Source: Urechis unicinctus (lineage: Eukaryota; Annelida; Polychaeta; Xenopneusta; Urechidae). Taken from it: a DNA stretch of 64,000 nt. Shown here piece by piece: positions 36,400 to 49,910 of the stretch. The stretch is taken from the NCBI GenBank assembly GCA_034190875.2, contig CM067354.1:49909908-49973907 (forward strand). Reading direction: 5' to 3'. The position numbers and the translations under genes are program-made. Under the pieces are notes generated by a model. It worked only from the letters and a program-made list of their open reading frames with translations, was not told where the DNA came from and did not search any database. How positions within the stretch are numbered: the first letter of the stretch is position 1; each line of letters opens with the position of its first letter.

Positions 36400-36640
36400 C
36401 AAACAGGAATTACATGCGCTTAAGACTCGCGTAATGTCTGATGGGCCTCTGAAGTTTTGCTAAAAACTCGATGGTGTTTACGATCCAACGATAGGGTCTA
36501 GACCTGCTATTAAATGGGACTGCTGCTTTATGTGATAGCCCCTTAGGTAAAAATTGCCTAATTTAAAGACCAAAAGCAAGTCAAGCCATGCATTTTATGC
36601 GCTCGATTCCTATAAACATTGGTGTTTTCGGACTTTCTTA
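36400..36640 (+). repeat. repeat family G, copy 2
   Basis: See the copy at 26000. The open frame at 36554-36820 starts inside it and is not shared with copy 1. 33722-35200, 35424-36399 and 36641-37880 otherwise hold AT-rich DNA with nothing I can support. Confidence 0.55.
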
Positions 36641-37889
36641 ACAACAATTGGGGTTCCACGAAAAGCATTTTATCATATACTTGACCAGTCCTCGTTACGA
36701 AACACTAACATGATTAGGTATTCCACAAAGTTGAAGCAATACTCGAAGTATCCAAACGAAGTAATACAACAATTATTATACACGAAGACCTTACCCAACT
36801 TGTGGCTTCAAACTAGTTAACTCATCATAACGTCGTATTCGGTTGTCCAAGTATCACTTTTATTTTGAAGGTACAAAACGCGTGATATTTCAGGTTTGAC
36901 ATTGTTCTCATCAACCGCTATGAACTAGGTTATGTTAATCCTGACAAAAGTCAAAGTCGTATACTTATTTGTAGCAATACCAACAGAAGACTCTTTTAGT
37001 AGATAATTTGCATTCGGCTTTAAATATAATAAAACCACCATTAGTTTTATTGCTATAGACTTAACCTACAATGTCTTTGCTATTATCATAAAAACCCTGC
37101 AACACATCTTCCATACATTCAGCGCTGGTAGTATGTTTTTCATGGTGCTATCAACATTGAGTTATCACATATGATTGGGGGTTTACCGAGTCCTCATGCC
37201 AAATTCAATGTGCTCTTCATCCATTACGCTATGTCAATAAATGGTTATAGACCGTCGGTATAGTATGCACTTGAATCTGTACTCTTGCAAAAGTGCGCAT
37301 TGTTTAGTTGCATTGGTGCTTCTATATAGCTAGGAATTAGGATATATAAATTAATTATCCAAATGTCACTACTTTTCATATACTTATTTGGTTGTAACTG
37401 AAATATAACAACTAGTTTTGGTGTTCCGTTCCACCATATATGTACCTAGCCTGATACCTGATAAAGACTCATCCTATTGGCCTCGCTTCTAGAGGCTTTG
37501 TAATTGACTGTACACTATGATACAATCAAATATATGCATAGTATATGCCTGTATATAACCAAGGATAAAATGATTGTATAATGTGTCTAATTCTGAATAC
37601 CTAGCCATTTATTCAGTCTTTTGATGAAATCAGAGGTTGCGGCGCAATTTGTGCCACTCAAGGTGCCGCAGGGGGAGATCAATAACTGTCATGAGGAGAT
37701 AAGGGTCGGTGAGTAAACGCTTGCCTTGGCAGGCTATAAGAAATAAGCTGAACCGGAACAAACAGATATATATTTGTTCATTAATAAGTTATTGCCAGAT
37801 ATGAATGCTATGCACTTGTGGCATACCCCCAACAGCAAGGCTCTCCTTGCAATACTTCGGCCTCCATACGGCGCACAGTCGCATTGCAC

Positions 37890-38613
37890 AATTCAGGTGA
37901 TATCGGGATGATGCTGCCACCATGCGGAAAATCTGAGATGCTTAAGACACTAATGAACGAACGTGCAAATAATCAGCAATTGCTTTAGAAACTAAATATC
38001 ACACATCTTATGTGGAACGAATGAAGTGTATGTTCTCATTAACCTTGAAACCAAAGGTGTAACTATATAGGTCTATACACTGGCTTTTATAAAAAAAAAA
38101 GGGCAACATGGGCGTTGACATTTAATGTAAGAGATTTTTCTTCCGTCTCCGCGATTGGTTTTAACTAGTTATAATCGACTACCTGATAAGCGGGGCAGCT
38201 AAATTTATTATGCGTTAATACCAACATTGGTGATTCAGAATGATAACCATGACAAAATTAACGCCCACTAACATATAAACTAGTCGTTCGTCGAATGGCC
38301 ACACATTGATTTACTGGGTCACTTGCAGAAAAGCACGCCCTTACTACTGCGCATGCGCTAATCTGCGAGGCGCCGCCATCAACCAATCAGACATGACCCA
38401 ACAGCATAGGAGACATCGTGCAGCAGATCGCTACCGACAGATGCTCAAACGCGTTTTCAGCACAGCCCAAACGAGTCGTCAGACAAACCAAAGGTGCCTG
38501 GAACAAATGCGGACGTTTTAACCCACATCAAGAATAAGATAAGTAACGTTATATAGATATCGATGCATATTTTGTGAAATCGAGTAGAGAATATTGTTAA
38601 ATTGAACAGCAAC
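37890..38613 (+). repeat. 5' flank of the scrambled KCNMB copy (family J) with promoter-like block
   Basis: Matches 29760-30075 and contains the promoter-like block at 38340-38365 with the palindrome TGCGCATGCGC, plus a CCAAT block at about 38382-38395. An A10 run sits at about 38091-38100. Confidence 0.55.
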
Positions 38614-38905
38614 ATGGAAGAAGGAGATGATTGCATACGTTCTTTTTCCTAGTTCGGACGTGGTAAATGTTGATAGCCTGCTGCCCTACAGCCGAAGATG
38701 GATATCGTGATTGTCACCGAGTGTGTTAGATAGACGAGACGGAAATAGGAAGCTTACAAATCTTCGTATACTTCTAGATACATTCCTCCCCTGAGGATGT
38801 CGTCTGAATCCAAATGCATACAAAGGGATTGTACAATAACGAAGCCATCAATATAACCGACGGAATTACAGCTATCCTTGTTGGTACAGTCATCGTCACT
38901 CAGCA
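38614..38905 (+). pseudogene. KCNMB-like pseudogene, scrambled
   Basis: It starts with the same leader and ATG (cagcaacATGGA) and reads MEEGDDCIRS, matching the intact gene. A one-base insertion then shifts the frame into a TAG. Next comes a piece of the extracellular-loop coding sequence (attgtcaccgagtgtgtt...gacggaaat...agcttacaaa; FIVTECV...TEYTAYK in the intact gene). After it comes the earlier N-terminal piece (tctagatacNttccct...aggatgtcNtc...ggattgtaca), and then exon-2 sequence (caatatNNccgacggaattacagctatccttgttggtac). TM1, the intron and TM2 are missing. The order loop, then N-terminus, then exon 2 shows rearrangement as well as deletion. Confidence 0.75.
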
Positions 38906-39700
38906 CATGTCATGCTGACCTTGCTATTAAGTATCCGCCTTCTTTAATACATTGAGCTATATCTCCAACGTTCAATACATTTTATGACTAGATTTTACTG
39001 ACCACAATATGTGCGTATTTTCATATGCATGTTCCATATATGGGCTTCTCTCTGCTGATTTAAAGTAAGCATGGTTACACTGCCATATTGGGGAAAACGG
39101 TTGGCTTATTTTTGATGAATGTTTGATATTCCTGACCTATGCAGAATCAGTTATAATATTATTAACTGTTCAAACCTTGCTATTAGTATCCGACTGGTGT
39201 AATATTTGATGCTCTAATCTCCAAAAATATATGACTGACCGAATGATGATTCGTATTAAAAGTACATTTATTATAAGGATAAATTTGCAAAGCTGTTTAT
39301 TGTTATCCGCTTCATTCCACATTGCTGAAAAAACAATACGCATCCAGTTTAACTGACACGCGATACTTCTCTATACTTGTAGTGAGTGATTTGCAACTGA
39401 AACCCTATTATGGCAAACGTTCGGAGTGCAAGAAAAACCATGCATCTTCTATAAGCAACCATCGTGGGTGAATTTCTAGTGGACGCGTCTGCGTGCCTGT
39501 GCATATTTATGATGGTATATTTGGTTAAATTTTCCCGCGCATTCCCAAAACATCGAAATTAATCAATTATAGTGAAGGTACCACGCATTTCAAGTTTGTT
39601 AGCGACAGCGGAAAGCAGATTAGGTTAATCATCTCTGACATAATTGTATTGCTTAAGCTGAGCAACGCAGTCCCTGTTGATTTTGCCATTGAAGACAATC
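38906..39700 (+). other. 3' flank of the scrambled KCNMB copy
   Basis: 38920-39150 follows 30285-30520. Around 39590-39680 (tttcaagtttgtNagcgaca...aggttaatcatctctgacNNaa...gcaacgcagtcc) it resembles 20817-20880 downstream of the intact gene. Confidence 0.5.
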
Positions 39701-40260
39701 ACGGCGGTTTTGTTTGATGAACATTGTCTTCTATGGGCGTGTTTTAAAAGCACTACGTATCAGTTGATTATGCCATATGCAAAGATGGTACATGAAGTTT
39801 CAAGTCATGCTGTGACATGATTAATCAGTCAGTTATTGGCCTATTATATGCATCATTGACAGATAATGATCCCAGCATAAGATCTGATATTTGTGTCTGC
39901 CACTACATCACGCAGTGACCTGTATTTTAAAGATGGAAATATGTCAACATCAAGTATATGTATGCAGTTGTATGGAAAAGCCCCCATTACATCTTTCTTT
40001 AAAAATGATTTAGTGAAACGGTCGCCTTCCCAATGTCAGACTGATCCATTCTGACTTGCAATAAAGACTATTTGATCAATTGTGGTAGCTATGGGATTTC
40101 ATCCATATTATCTATAGCCTCCCACACTTTGCAAAAGAAGAACTCTCCACCAATAGCAAATGGTTTTCAGCGCTCAACCAGCAGGAATCCCCAAATGACA
40201 GGGAATGCGTAATGTAAGTCAACTTGGGAAATTCAAACGGCTGAAAGTAAAGTTAATGTT

Positions 40261-40665
40261 TTAAATGTCTTGGTATTATGGTTGCATATACAGATCCGGA
40301 AATGAGTTACACTTAACAGATTCTCCTGAAATATTCGTCGTCGAATTTACGCATATACATACAACATGCATATAAATGGATCTGATGAGTCACTGCCCTC
40401 AACAATGTTCGTTTGGAAGCTTTGATGAGACCTTTGCGGAGCAAGTGCATATTTTGCAAAATTGTATAATCTACAACAGCAATGCATGTCTTTGTATTAT
40501 GGTTGGTATTATGGTTGCATATACAGATCCGGAAAACAGCGACCAACGTTCTCCTATGATTCGTCGGAATTTACGCATATACATACAACATGCATATAAA
40601 TGGATCTGATGAGCACAACCGGTTGGAAGACTTGGTGAGACCTTTGCGGAGCAAAGGGGGTTTTG
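40261..40665 (+). pseudogene. two tandem KCNMB-like loop fragments
   Basis: Two imperfect direct copies (about 40265-40440 and 40505-40665) each contain ggtattatggttgcatatacagatccggaaa, encoding GIMVAYTDPE, which matches RIMVAYTDLH of the intact protein. Before the second, ctcaacaatgttcgtttgg and gcatgtctttgtattatgg match the coding sequence of KQCSCG and PCLRIMV. A 12-base repeat (gtattatggttg) interrupts the match. No membrane segments or exon 2 accompany them. They are a degraded extra paralog with a local tandem duplication. An open frame (40376-40609) passes through but its ends lie in unrelated sequence. Confidence 0.55.
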
Positions 40666-42595
40666 GAAACTTAATGAACACTTCCTTATTACGTCATGAT
40701 GCCTCGAACTCATCATCAACCCTTCGTCCTGAAGGCAATGTTGGGCTGTTAAACTGACGAGCAGCGAGACCCATTTTGACTATAATTTGACTGACATTTA
40801 TTACAGTTGTAATGCATAACTGTTCACTAGGAGATTCCGACCCGAGTACCAAGGGTTTCATTAGCTGGAGGTATCTCTTGATTTGTACTGAAGTTAGAGG
40901 CAGGTCATTAAGTTAGGGTTTCCCTCAGACGCAAATTTACTTTGCATTTACTTTCAGTTAAGCAAGAGTTAATGCGTCTAATGTTATTAAGCTTAAGAAT
41001 GGACAAATTGGGCAGAGATATGCACGAAGGCTTCAACAAATCGATCAATCATGATTGTGATCATTAGTATTTATGTGACTGTGTTTAGACCATACGTGAT
41101 TGCTGACAAGTGAAGCACGACAATACATCGTTGGATATGCCGTATTAGATATTCCAGGCACTATTGCGTTGGAAGTTCCCTCAATCTCGCCCAACAGATA
41201 TATGTTCAGAAAATTACTGATTGATGCGTTCTATACATCAATTATTAAGCTTGCAGATGGGTTGTGTTCGGCATGTAGACTTCAACATATCGCACATTTT
41301 GAAATACGATAAAAAGTATTTCTGTGTCTGTGTTCAGATCATATATGAATTATGTCCGAGAAAAATTGCTGCCTCTTTTGGACCTTCTAAACAGTCGATA
41401 GAAACAGACATTAACGGCTGTTTACCCCAATTCTACATTTAATTCGGGTTGGATGATAAGCAGTGATAGACATTTAACGAAGGACTTGTATTGGTAAAGA
41501 GATTGGCTGAACAAAGAGGGGGATGTCAATCGCAATGTAATCGTAATAATTAGGTTGTTCCATATAAGTACAACAGCATCTTGATTCAGATATCTCCTTG
41601 ATTTCACTGCAATGGATTGCAAAGAGAAAGCAGAGATAGCGAACTCAGGGCCAGTTCATCTCCTGTCTAATTGATCTCCTATATAAAAAACACGTGCTGC
41701 ATTACAAATATGTAAGGATTTTATGTATTGGAACGAAGAGCAGCTTCTACATTGGTAGTCACATCGCGCCATTTAATTAGCTATGAGAATTGTTTGTCTA
41801 ACAGCAATTTGCTTTCCATTGAACTGGAGAATAATTAAGGTAGTTCGCTACAACGTTGTATATCATAGGTTAGGTCATGATACCAATATTACCGACGCTC
41901 GAACTATAACGTCAATAGGTCATGCAAAACTAAAATAACTATATAACACGCATAATATGGCTTGACTTATACTGTTTGATATCGAGCATGTGTATTGATG
42001 AGGCTGCAGCACTATGTTTGTTTTGATCATGCGCTACATAGAAGGTTATAACCTCATTGGAGAATAACTTTGCGTAGGAAGGGTAGTTTTTCTTAAGACC
42101 TGACATAAACACTGATGGAAAGATGATTGAGCATGAAATCCATTGGTAATGCAGCTGATCTACGATTAATGATTTTATAGACCTCCCGTTGACCAGAGGT
42201 ATAGGGTTTTAGTCGGTCGAATCATATGCAAAAATCGGCAAATATGAAGACAATGAAGCATGACCTTTGTCAGGTTAATTACCGGTAGTCATTTTATTAG
42301 CCTTAAGCACGTAAACTATTCATATGACTTACGCTATCAACCCAACTTATACGTCTAATATCATTCTTTGACGGCAAAGTTCATTACATTGTGTCTGCTT
42401 TTTATATTTGTTGATGCTGATTATTTGAAATCTTGAGGAATTCACCGAATAACCAAATAAGGTTAACCGACTGAAAGACCACACAAATATAGAGAGAGCG
42501 AAGCGATCGTCATCGATATCATCAGAAATTATTGATAAATAGCAATGTAACAATTCTTACAATTTGCAACAGGAATGCTTGCGCAATAGGAATTT
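40666..42595. other. no supported gene
   Basis: AT-rich. Around 42125-42190 it resembles 22640-22690. Several 60-80-codon frames show no domain or splice signals. Confidence 0.35.
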
Positions 42596-42596
42596 A

Positions 42597-42600
42597 TATC

Positions 42601-42697
<97 letters not shown>

Positions 42698-42730
42698 TTA
42701 TATATTATATATGTATATATATATATATAT

Positions 42731-42827
<97 letters not shown>

Positions 42828-42830
42828 GCA
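42597..42830. repeat. long (TA)n microsatellite
   Basis: Nearly pure (TA)n from 42603 to 42694 and again from about 42739 to 42815, with a TATACACTTATATATT interruption. A further (TA)n tract lies at 42960-43000. The long Tyr/Ile frames on both strands are artefacts. The DNA can form cruciforms and is probably length-variable. Confidence 0.95.
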
Positions 42831-43009
42831 TATTTTTCGATATATTTACATTACCGCATGTTTGGATATAGGCTTTATGCATGTATATATTTCTACGTTT
42901 ATATATCCTTATGTACACTTTCATCTTGTGGGGCATTAACATTGTATACGATGGCGACGAAAATATATATATATATATATATAATATATATATATATATC
43001 CATTTACAT

Positions 43010-46000
43010 ACATATAAATATTTATGCATACATAATTTATATATTAAAATATTTTCCAGCGATAAGTTACATAAGACATCATTAATGCCGCTATAAGGTT
43101 TGCCCCTGCGATCCATCTGCGTATTCGTGTGTAGCAGATTGTGTTGGGGTGTTTTGTGGTGCTGCGGACTATGGCGACGAAAGCTTTAGTAAATGAATGG
43201 AGCCATTAACCATTACACTTCGAGCGTAACTTGCATTGCTAAGTCACATACAGATTAATAAATTATAATGCTAGACTTTATTCTCTTTCAGAGTAACCCA
43301 TTCGTCATATCATTGTAGCGAGGTAGAAGTGATTATGTACGAAACGCCGACTAATATGATGTGATCGGTAGTGTTCCGATGAGAAGTTAGGAATGAATTA
43401 TCTGATGTACGATTAAAAATCCAATGCTAGGGGGCTTTCTATGCGAAATTTACTGTGGCATTCATTGCAGCATTCAGCTGGCTTCCCTTGTCGCAGTATT
43501 TTTGCATGTTTTTCAAATGATTTCTCAAATAGTGCAAAAAGCACAGCGTTCCATTGCGTGGTCATGAAAAAACTAATAGTCAACATATCCTCTTGATCAT
43601 ATCATTGTTATGAAAGTCAATATACATATGTGTGATGTACTTTTTTTGTTTCAAATGATTGGTATAGCTGTCATGAATTATCAGCATTATATGGCATTTC
43701 AGATATGTAGCTCTCTATGAAGTATTTGCATTTTAATGTCCTGCTTCAATCTTGTGATCAGTAAGTTGACTAACACGAGTCATCGCATCCGATATAACAT
43801 TAATTAAAGTATTTGCATTTTAATCAATCTTGAGATCCGACTACATCACAGCGTAACCGAGATTCAGTATCCGATGCAACAAATGGATGGTCATATTATT
43901 CAACAGAGGTTGTCGTTGGATGCATGACCGCCCATGCAGAAGTACATTTGCGTAAGCCTCGTACTTTAATGATCTAGCAGTTTACTGGCAACTGAGAAGA
44001 TAAATTGGACTCACTAAAACGTTGAGGTTAATGCTGCACAAAGAGCAACATTATTAAGTTCAACATTACATAAGCAACCCAGTGCAGAGCAATTTGTTAA
44101 TTGCAAGGATACGCTTGACAAATGTTATTTAATGCACACATGGTAAAATAAGTGTTATTTAGATGTATACATACGTTTTGAAGAAGCAACCAATTCTCAT
44201 AATTAATTAAATTACTTGGTTGGAATTAGCAATTGTAAATATTAGTATTTCATAATGTTACTACCAATTCAATGAATAACAGTATGATGCATGAATGGTT
44301 GTGCACTGTGTGTTACATGGTAGAGACTGATCAGCCGAACATTGAATAGCTTATGTTTTTGGTGCAGTGTTAGCCTGTATACCGTGACAAAGTCATAAGT
44401 TTCATTTAATGTGACATAGATTTCATGACATTTTAGGCATAAAGCTATTTATTAATCTAAATTAGAAGTTGTTTTCACTGTCAATACGATTATTAGTCGC
44501 CAATTAAAAGGGTAGCAATCTAAAGCAATTAACAAATATATAACTGACTAAAAATTGCCCCTTCCCACAATCTTCTAGAAAATTCATTATTTAGTAAACC
44601 GCTGAAATAAAAATATCATGCCATCACCTACATTCCATGTGAAAGCTGTTGTTACAGTAGACTGTGACAATTAAATAGATGTATTGTACTATTTACTTCA
44701 TTCTTCACTTCATGAGGACGAGGCAATATGGAAAACGTGTATCCCTTATGAAGAATAATTGCTCTTATCGGTGCTGTTGTTGAACTGGACTAAATTAAGC
44801 CTGATCTATTGCAAAAATTAACTAAAGGCCATGTCAAACATTCATTTATTTCGATATAAGTACCACTGCTCCTAAATTTTATCTACTAATGTCTTTATTT
44901 CATTGTGTAAAATGTATATGTATACATATGCTTATAAACATCGACACTATGAACATGTTACCATTAATCATAATGACGGCATCACATATTGAATCGATGT
45001 GCAATTAATCCATCAGCATTTCTAAAGACGTGTTACTAGTAGTTCCGACTTGTGGACAATGAATAGCGATTGATCATCACCTAAACCCTCTCTCATCCAT
45101 TGCATATATCAATTTGGAGAAAAAATATTCGATTCATATACATGCTCGGCTTTTTGGTACTAAGGATTTTAGCAGCAGCTATGATTACCTTAGCTTCATT
45201 TGCAATAGCTATCGGGGTCCTTACCTAATATAAATTTCGTCACTTGAACTTACTAGATTTATCATCAAAAATAGTTATCAGAACCTAGTTATATCACTTA
45301 TTGCTCGTATTTTAACTCCGCATCACAATAGACATTTTAAAGCATATCTGCAAGCATCATCACATGGATAAGTCACCTTTTGGTGACAGTTTAAATACTT
45401 GCTTGAAAGTCTTAACCTAGGTATGTTTCCGTTGCACAGCAGCTCATGAATAAAATCATATAATGTGCTTTGAAAACACGACCCCCTTAGATATTGTGTC
45501 ATCGGTAAATGAAGCAACATCAGGTTACGCGATCAATGACATCGTATTGATGAAATACAGGTAGCACGAGAAGTAAGATTCATTTCACATTTAACTCTTT
45601 AAGCTATCAGTTGTCTTTAGATTTCATAATTAACACGCAGATTGCAGTGTTCCAGCTAATGTAAGACATAAAGGTTTGAGGTGTTGATATTTTATGCTAA
45701 ATGCAGAATCGAGCAGCACCAACCACCAAACAGTGTTTAAAGCGATATCAAATATTGGCTCAAATTCTATCTTCTGCAAAAAGGAAAAACAGAGCGCACC
45801 ATGGCATGCATATTTTGCATGCCCTCAGCCCAATTGAATTAGCAAAGTAATACATCCATTGTTGCTGCATATCGCGGCTTCTCACAAAACCAATAAGGAA
45901 CGACTGTTCACTTAATTCTCTGTCAAGCGGCGATGCTTACTGTTACAATATTGCAGCGCCAAATGCTGAACGATATGATAGAAGACCAGCATGACCCTGC

Positions 46001-47134
46001 TCCTGCAAAGCGTAAAACCTTGAGTTGAATATTCGCTAAGCAGATAATAGTGATGTTACCCGGCATCCGTCAGCGATTTATGGTTAGACGCTAGCCTTTT
46101 CTTTTGTCAACGGTCGAAATTTTACTCGATTAACTATGAAATGGACTTTTTATGTAAATGTTCCAAGGGAGATATTTCACAATCATCACGTACATATAAC
46201 AAGCTTGCGTGACTTATAATGTCATGCACAATGATTTACATTGGTTATATGCAATTATCGTTCTTACAGTTTTTGTTATTTGTCAGCAGTATACCAAAAA
46301 CTTACGCGTGATATTAATTCGCATTATCGTCATCACGCTCTGCCTCTGGATCATACAGTGCTTATTGTGTTTTTCAGAGGATATCAATAACAATTTCGCA
46401 ATTATCACAACTGTTGGCCTTTATTTAGTCCGCAATGAGATGGAAAGAATTCACTTTAAGAAGGCATATTGCATGTGGCAATCTTTTCCTGTTTCCTTAC
46501 ATGAACCACAGGTCGAAGTAGCGCGTATGGCATGATTGCGCGACAATTAATATATTCCAGCACAGGCTTTTCCAAAGGCGGTTGCGGTCAATTTGATGCA
46601 GTGTTGGTCAATTCCGCTCTCGTTTTGTAATCGTGTCATAAACAACGCAAATGTGATGCTGCATTGTGTTTAATAAAAAACCGACAAAGAGTGAGATTGG
46701 ATTTTCTCCTAATATAACTTCCCCAAAAGACAGAGCACCGCAAGCCAGTATGGCATTATGCCGTGCATGCGGGATTGTTTTACTGTGATGACTATGAATC
46801 ATAGTCTGTATGCTTGTTGTTTTCGACACCTTTTGTTATGAGAAATTAGTAATCCATCAAGATAAAACATTGTGGTGAATGGTCTGATAACCAGAAGGCA
46901 CAGACCACTTTTTATCAACTATCTGCTTCATCCATCAAGTTAATCAAATTTCAGTCGCTCCTTTGAATCAGTAGATAAGTAGAAGACAAGGATTAGTGTT
47001 GAACCATTGCCTACAGGTTATCGATTGATTTATATTGATAAATATATATATATATGCATATATATGTATATATCGACCGTTATTCTTGATAATCTCTCTG
47101 CGTCTGCGCTAACGTAGTATAACGCCATATTGAC
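43010..47134. other. no supported gene; a few repeat traces
   Basis: About 45360-45470 resembles 9015-9110 in family A copy 1 (caccttttgNtNatg...cttgaaagtctt...tatgtttccgNtgc). 46585-46615 (aatttgatgcagtgttggtcaa) resembles the microsatellite border at 21.84 kb. A hydrophobic 108-codon frame at 46209-46535 has no motif or splice context that I recognise. A short TA/CATA tract lies at 47041-47075. Confidence 0.35.
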
Positions 47135-48010
47135 AAGCAATTGCAAACGGCGCGCTCACTGACTTCCTAGCTGAAATACAAACCGCATAGGATCATCATA
47201 CATTACCCAAGAGCTTTTATGCACAGTAGACAGCAGCTGAAAGTGGATCAATGTAACCTTTTAATCGGCTTGGATATATTGAGTCGATTTGCAGATGACA
47301 ATAAAGCGGCATAGATTGCTGGAGATATTCGCCTTCTCCTAACTCCAGTCACGTTTGATTCGATGACAGGCACTGACTTTGAAAGCAATACGACTTATTT
47401 CTGTAATCGCCAGAATATTTTCCGCGTCAGGCTCAATGTTTAATGAGGTGAATTATTTGTCCAGTTGCTAAATCAACCCGATTGTAATCTTGTATTTGAA
47501 AAAAAAATTCATCGATAATGTATTGACAACAGGTTCCAAATATTGTTTTAAAATCTTTGCAATTGGTTGGCGTACATGTCTAATAACTACGCATGCGCAG
47601 TTCCATCATCGTAAGGTGTCATCACTCATACTTCACTCGTCTTGTAACTCCGTCTATGCCCCATATTTTGGGTAATAATTTACGTACCGTCAACATCGAA
47701 TCCTAACTACGGTGTCATAAATAGCAGGGGTCAATGATTACACTTGATACAACGAATGAAATTTACAAAACAAGAAAGAAATCGGTTCATTTTTTTTTTA
47801 CAAGATCGGTATCATGATTTGTTATCTTTAAATGCATTTATTGTTAAATATTAGCCACAGATAACTTCATATTACTTTCCGGGTCATATACAAATACACA
47901 GTTTTCTATAACCTTTGTAGGGGAAGCAATATCAAACAAATGGCTAGCCTACCGGAAATAGCCATCCTCAATAGATATTGTTATTATTAGATAACAAATA
48001 AGACAAGACG
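47135..48010 (+). repeat. repeat family F, copy 2
   Basis: See the copy at 13425. It includes tacgcatgcgcagttccatcatcgt at about 47588, a second NRF-1-like palindrome, which is not kept in copy 1. Confidence 0.65.
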
Positions 48011-48589
48011 ACATGAAAACCTCCTCCTCCACATTTAGCTGTTTAGGAAATAAGCGCGGCATGGGTACCGGAGTAATGTGAACTACGGACAAGGCAAATC
48101 AATAGCACGATATTTAGCGAAACTTTAATGACAGTAACATGTCGATCAGTAATACGACACCTTAGGCTACATGAATGCTTGTGCAACAGCATGGATGAAT
48201 TTGTCAATATCTAGTAAATAATGATCTACAAAAATTGTGGTTTATGGCAGTCGTTAATCTTTTGTCAGTGGCGAAGAACTTGTTCAGCGTCAAATTGAAT
48301 CAATTAAATTGCATTCTTCGGGGGTTAGAATTTCATTTCCTTTAATGAAACTTTGGGACTCACACTCAGCTGTGCGCACTGTGTATTAAAGCACCGAGAT
48401 GTGTTAGTACCTGCACCAGTTACAGTTGCTTGTCAATTATTGCTTTATATTGACTAAGTACGTACTTAGAGGTGAATGATTAAAGGATTGCTTTTGACAC
48501 ATACACAGTAGAAACTTAAGTTGGCGAAATGTATAACTCAAAGTGCAGAGTAGCATTACGATTTGTGATCAAATAAATCATTACTTAGT

Positions 48590-48830
48590 AGCAAAAATCC
48601 ATTTCATGTTCAATACCTATCCTTGTCTATGATTCATGCTCTTCGTAGAGCTATACGTTATGGAGATACTTGCTGAATGGGCTCATCAGAAAAAAAGGAT
48701 GCGATCGAAAACCATCCTGTATTGAAAAACAATATTTTGCTCACACATGACCACCAATGCGTCAAATAATTGATTGAGAAGCCACTGCATTTAATGGTTT
48801 TGATCTTTTGCTTCCATGCGAAGTCAAGAT
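48590..48830 (+). repeat. repeat family K, copy 2
   Basis: See the copy at 28740. The following open frame (48816-49046) is hydrophobic but has no supporting features. Confidence 0.5.
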
Positions 48831-49159
48831 AGATTCTCGATGATAACAATGGGACTATTCTTTGCAATGGTCGTCTGCAAACATCTATTAGTTGGGGTAA
48901 TTGAAATCATTTGCATAATTGATATGGTTCCAGGATTGTATATAATAGTCAAATGTATAAATACATCTTGTGAACGAATGATAATTAGTTACAGGAATAT
49001 TGTCTTATCCCCAGACGCATTAATTCATTTGCTTATTAACTTGTAGTTTCATCTTGATAAACCGAGCGCGATAAATAATTATGGTGCGAAGCCAATCCTC
49101 TTCGAAATTTCCAATAAGCTGCTGTTAATTATACAATGTACTCTCCATAACTCAATGGT

Positions 49160-49450
49160 ACAATGAAGACCAGCATAGAAGAGCACGACTTGCTCCTATA
49201 GATTTATAACACCACGTTTTATAGCTGGTATTGGATGCAATTCACTGATTTATTAATCTGTTCCTTTCTCTGTATTTTGCACCAACGTACTGATTATTGA
49301 AGAATTAGAAACAGCTTATGGAACTGTTGGACTAATGATAGAGATGTTGTGATCCAACATTTTTGTTAAGCAAATTGTTTTGGCATTGTTACGAGTATAA
49401 ACAGACAATTCTGAATTGTGCAGTAGCAGACTAAAATGCTCAATGCATTA
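49160..49450 (+). repeat. repeat family I, copy 3, with half of the hairpin
   Basis: gaccagcatagaagagcacgacttgctc...ttataacaccacgttttatagctgg at about 49170-49228 is one arm of the 15.9-kb hairpin; the second arm is absent. Downstream it follows 16030-16160. Confidence 0.6.
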
Positions 49451-49452
49451 AG

Positions 49453-49910
49453 TATATAACGGACCTCATCGTGTTATACAAGCCGACCAGGAACCTACGT
49501 TCATCTATGCGATCCCTCCTCGTTGTCCCAAAACCGAGGACTTCTACCTACGGTGGCAGATCGTTCCGAGTGACAGCACCCCAGTTGTGGAATGAATTCT
49601 CTGAGGACATTTAACTTTCATAGTAGTAGTCAGTTATAAGTCATAGACTATAAGAGCCCACCATTATAGGCAGGCTTATTGCTGAGTTGAGCTTGTGGTC
49701 AGGTTAAACTACCTTTTATTCTATTACACTAATTCATGAACGGATTATTGTCCTTATTTTTAATAGATTTTATTGTCTTCATAAAGTTTAAATAGAACTG
49801 ATATATGAATCTAATATTTAATATCTCGGCTTGTGCAGCGTCTTAGAGATCTTTACTGATAAATTGACGCTTTATAAATTTGGTATAATAATATTTATAG
49901 TAATGATTAT
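49453..49910 (+). mobile_element. non-LTR retrotransposon 3' end (reverse-transcriptase ORF C-terminus plus tail)
   Basis: 49453-49614 is one open frame of 53 codons, YITDLIVLYKPTRNLRSS...LLVVPKPRTSTYGGRSFRV...APQLWNEFSEDI and TAA. This is the stereotyped end of the pol protein of CR1/L2/Jockey-like LINEs ('...PtR.LRSs...LlvvP+.rt.tYG.RaFsvaaP.lWN.LP..i'). The 3' region ends with cagcgtcttagagatc...gctttataaatttggtataataata, resembling the AGCGCTTTGAG..ATAAAT(ATT)n-like tails of such elements. The reverse-transcriptase core and endonuclease are missing, as expected of a 5'-truncated copy. Confidence 0.75.

Noticed and set aside
42529-43116. Open frames of up to 195 codons on both strands rich in Tyr and Ile
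   Set aside because: They are translations of (TA)n microsatellite DNA; no complexity, start context or splice sites.
46209-46535. Hydrophobic 108-codon frame
   Set aside because: Hydrophobicity alone is common in AT-rich random frames; no family motif or duplicate.
47041-47075. Possible CRISPR-like or tandem array
   Set aside because: A short TA/CATA microsatellite in eukaryotic DNA; no spacer structure.
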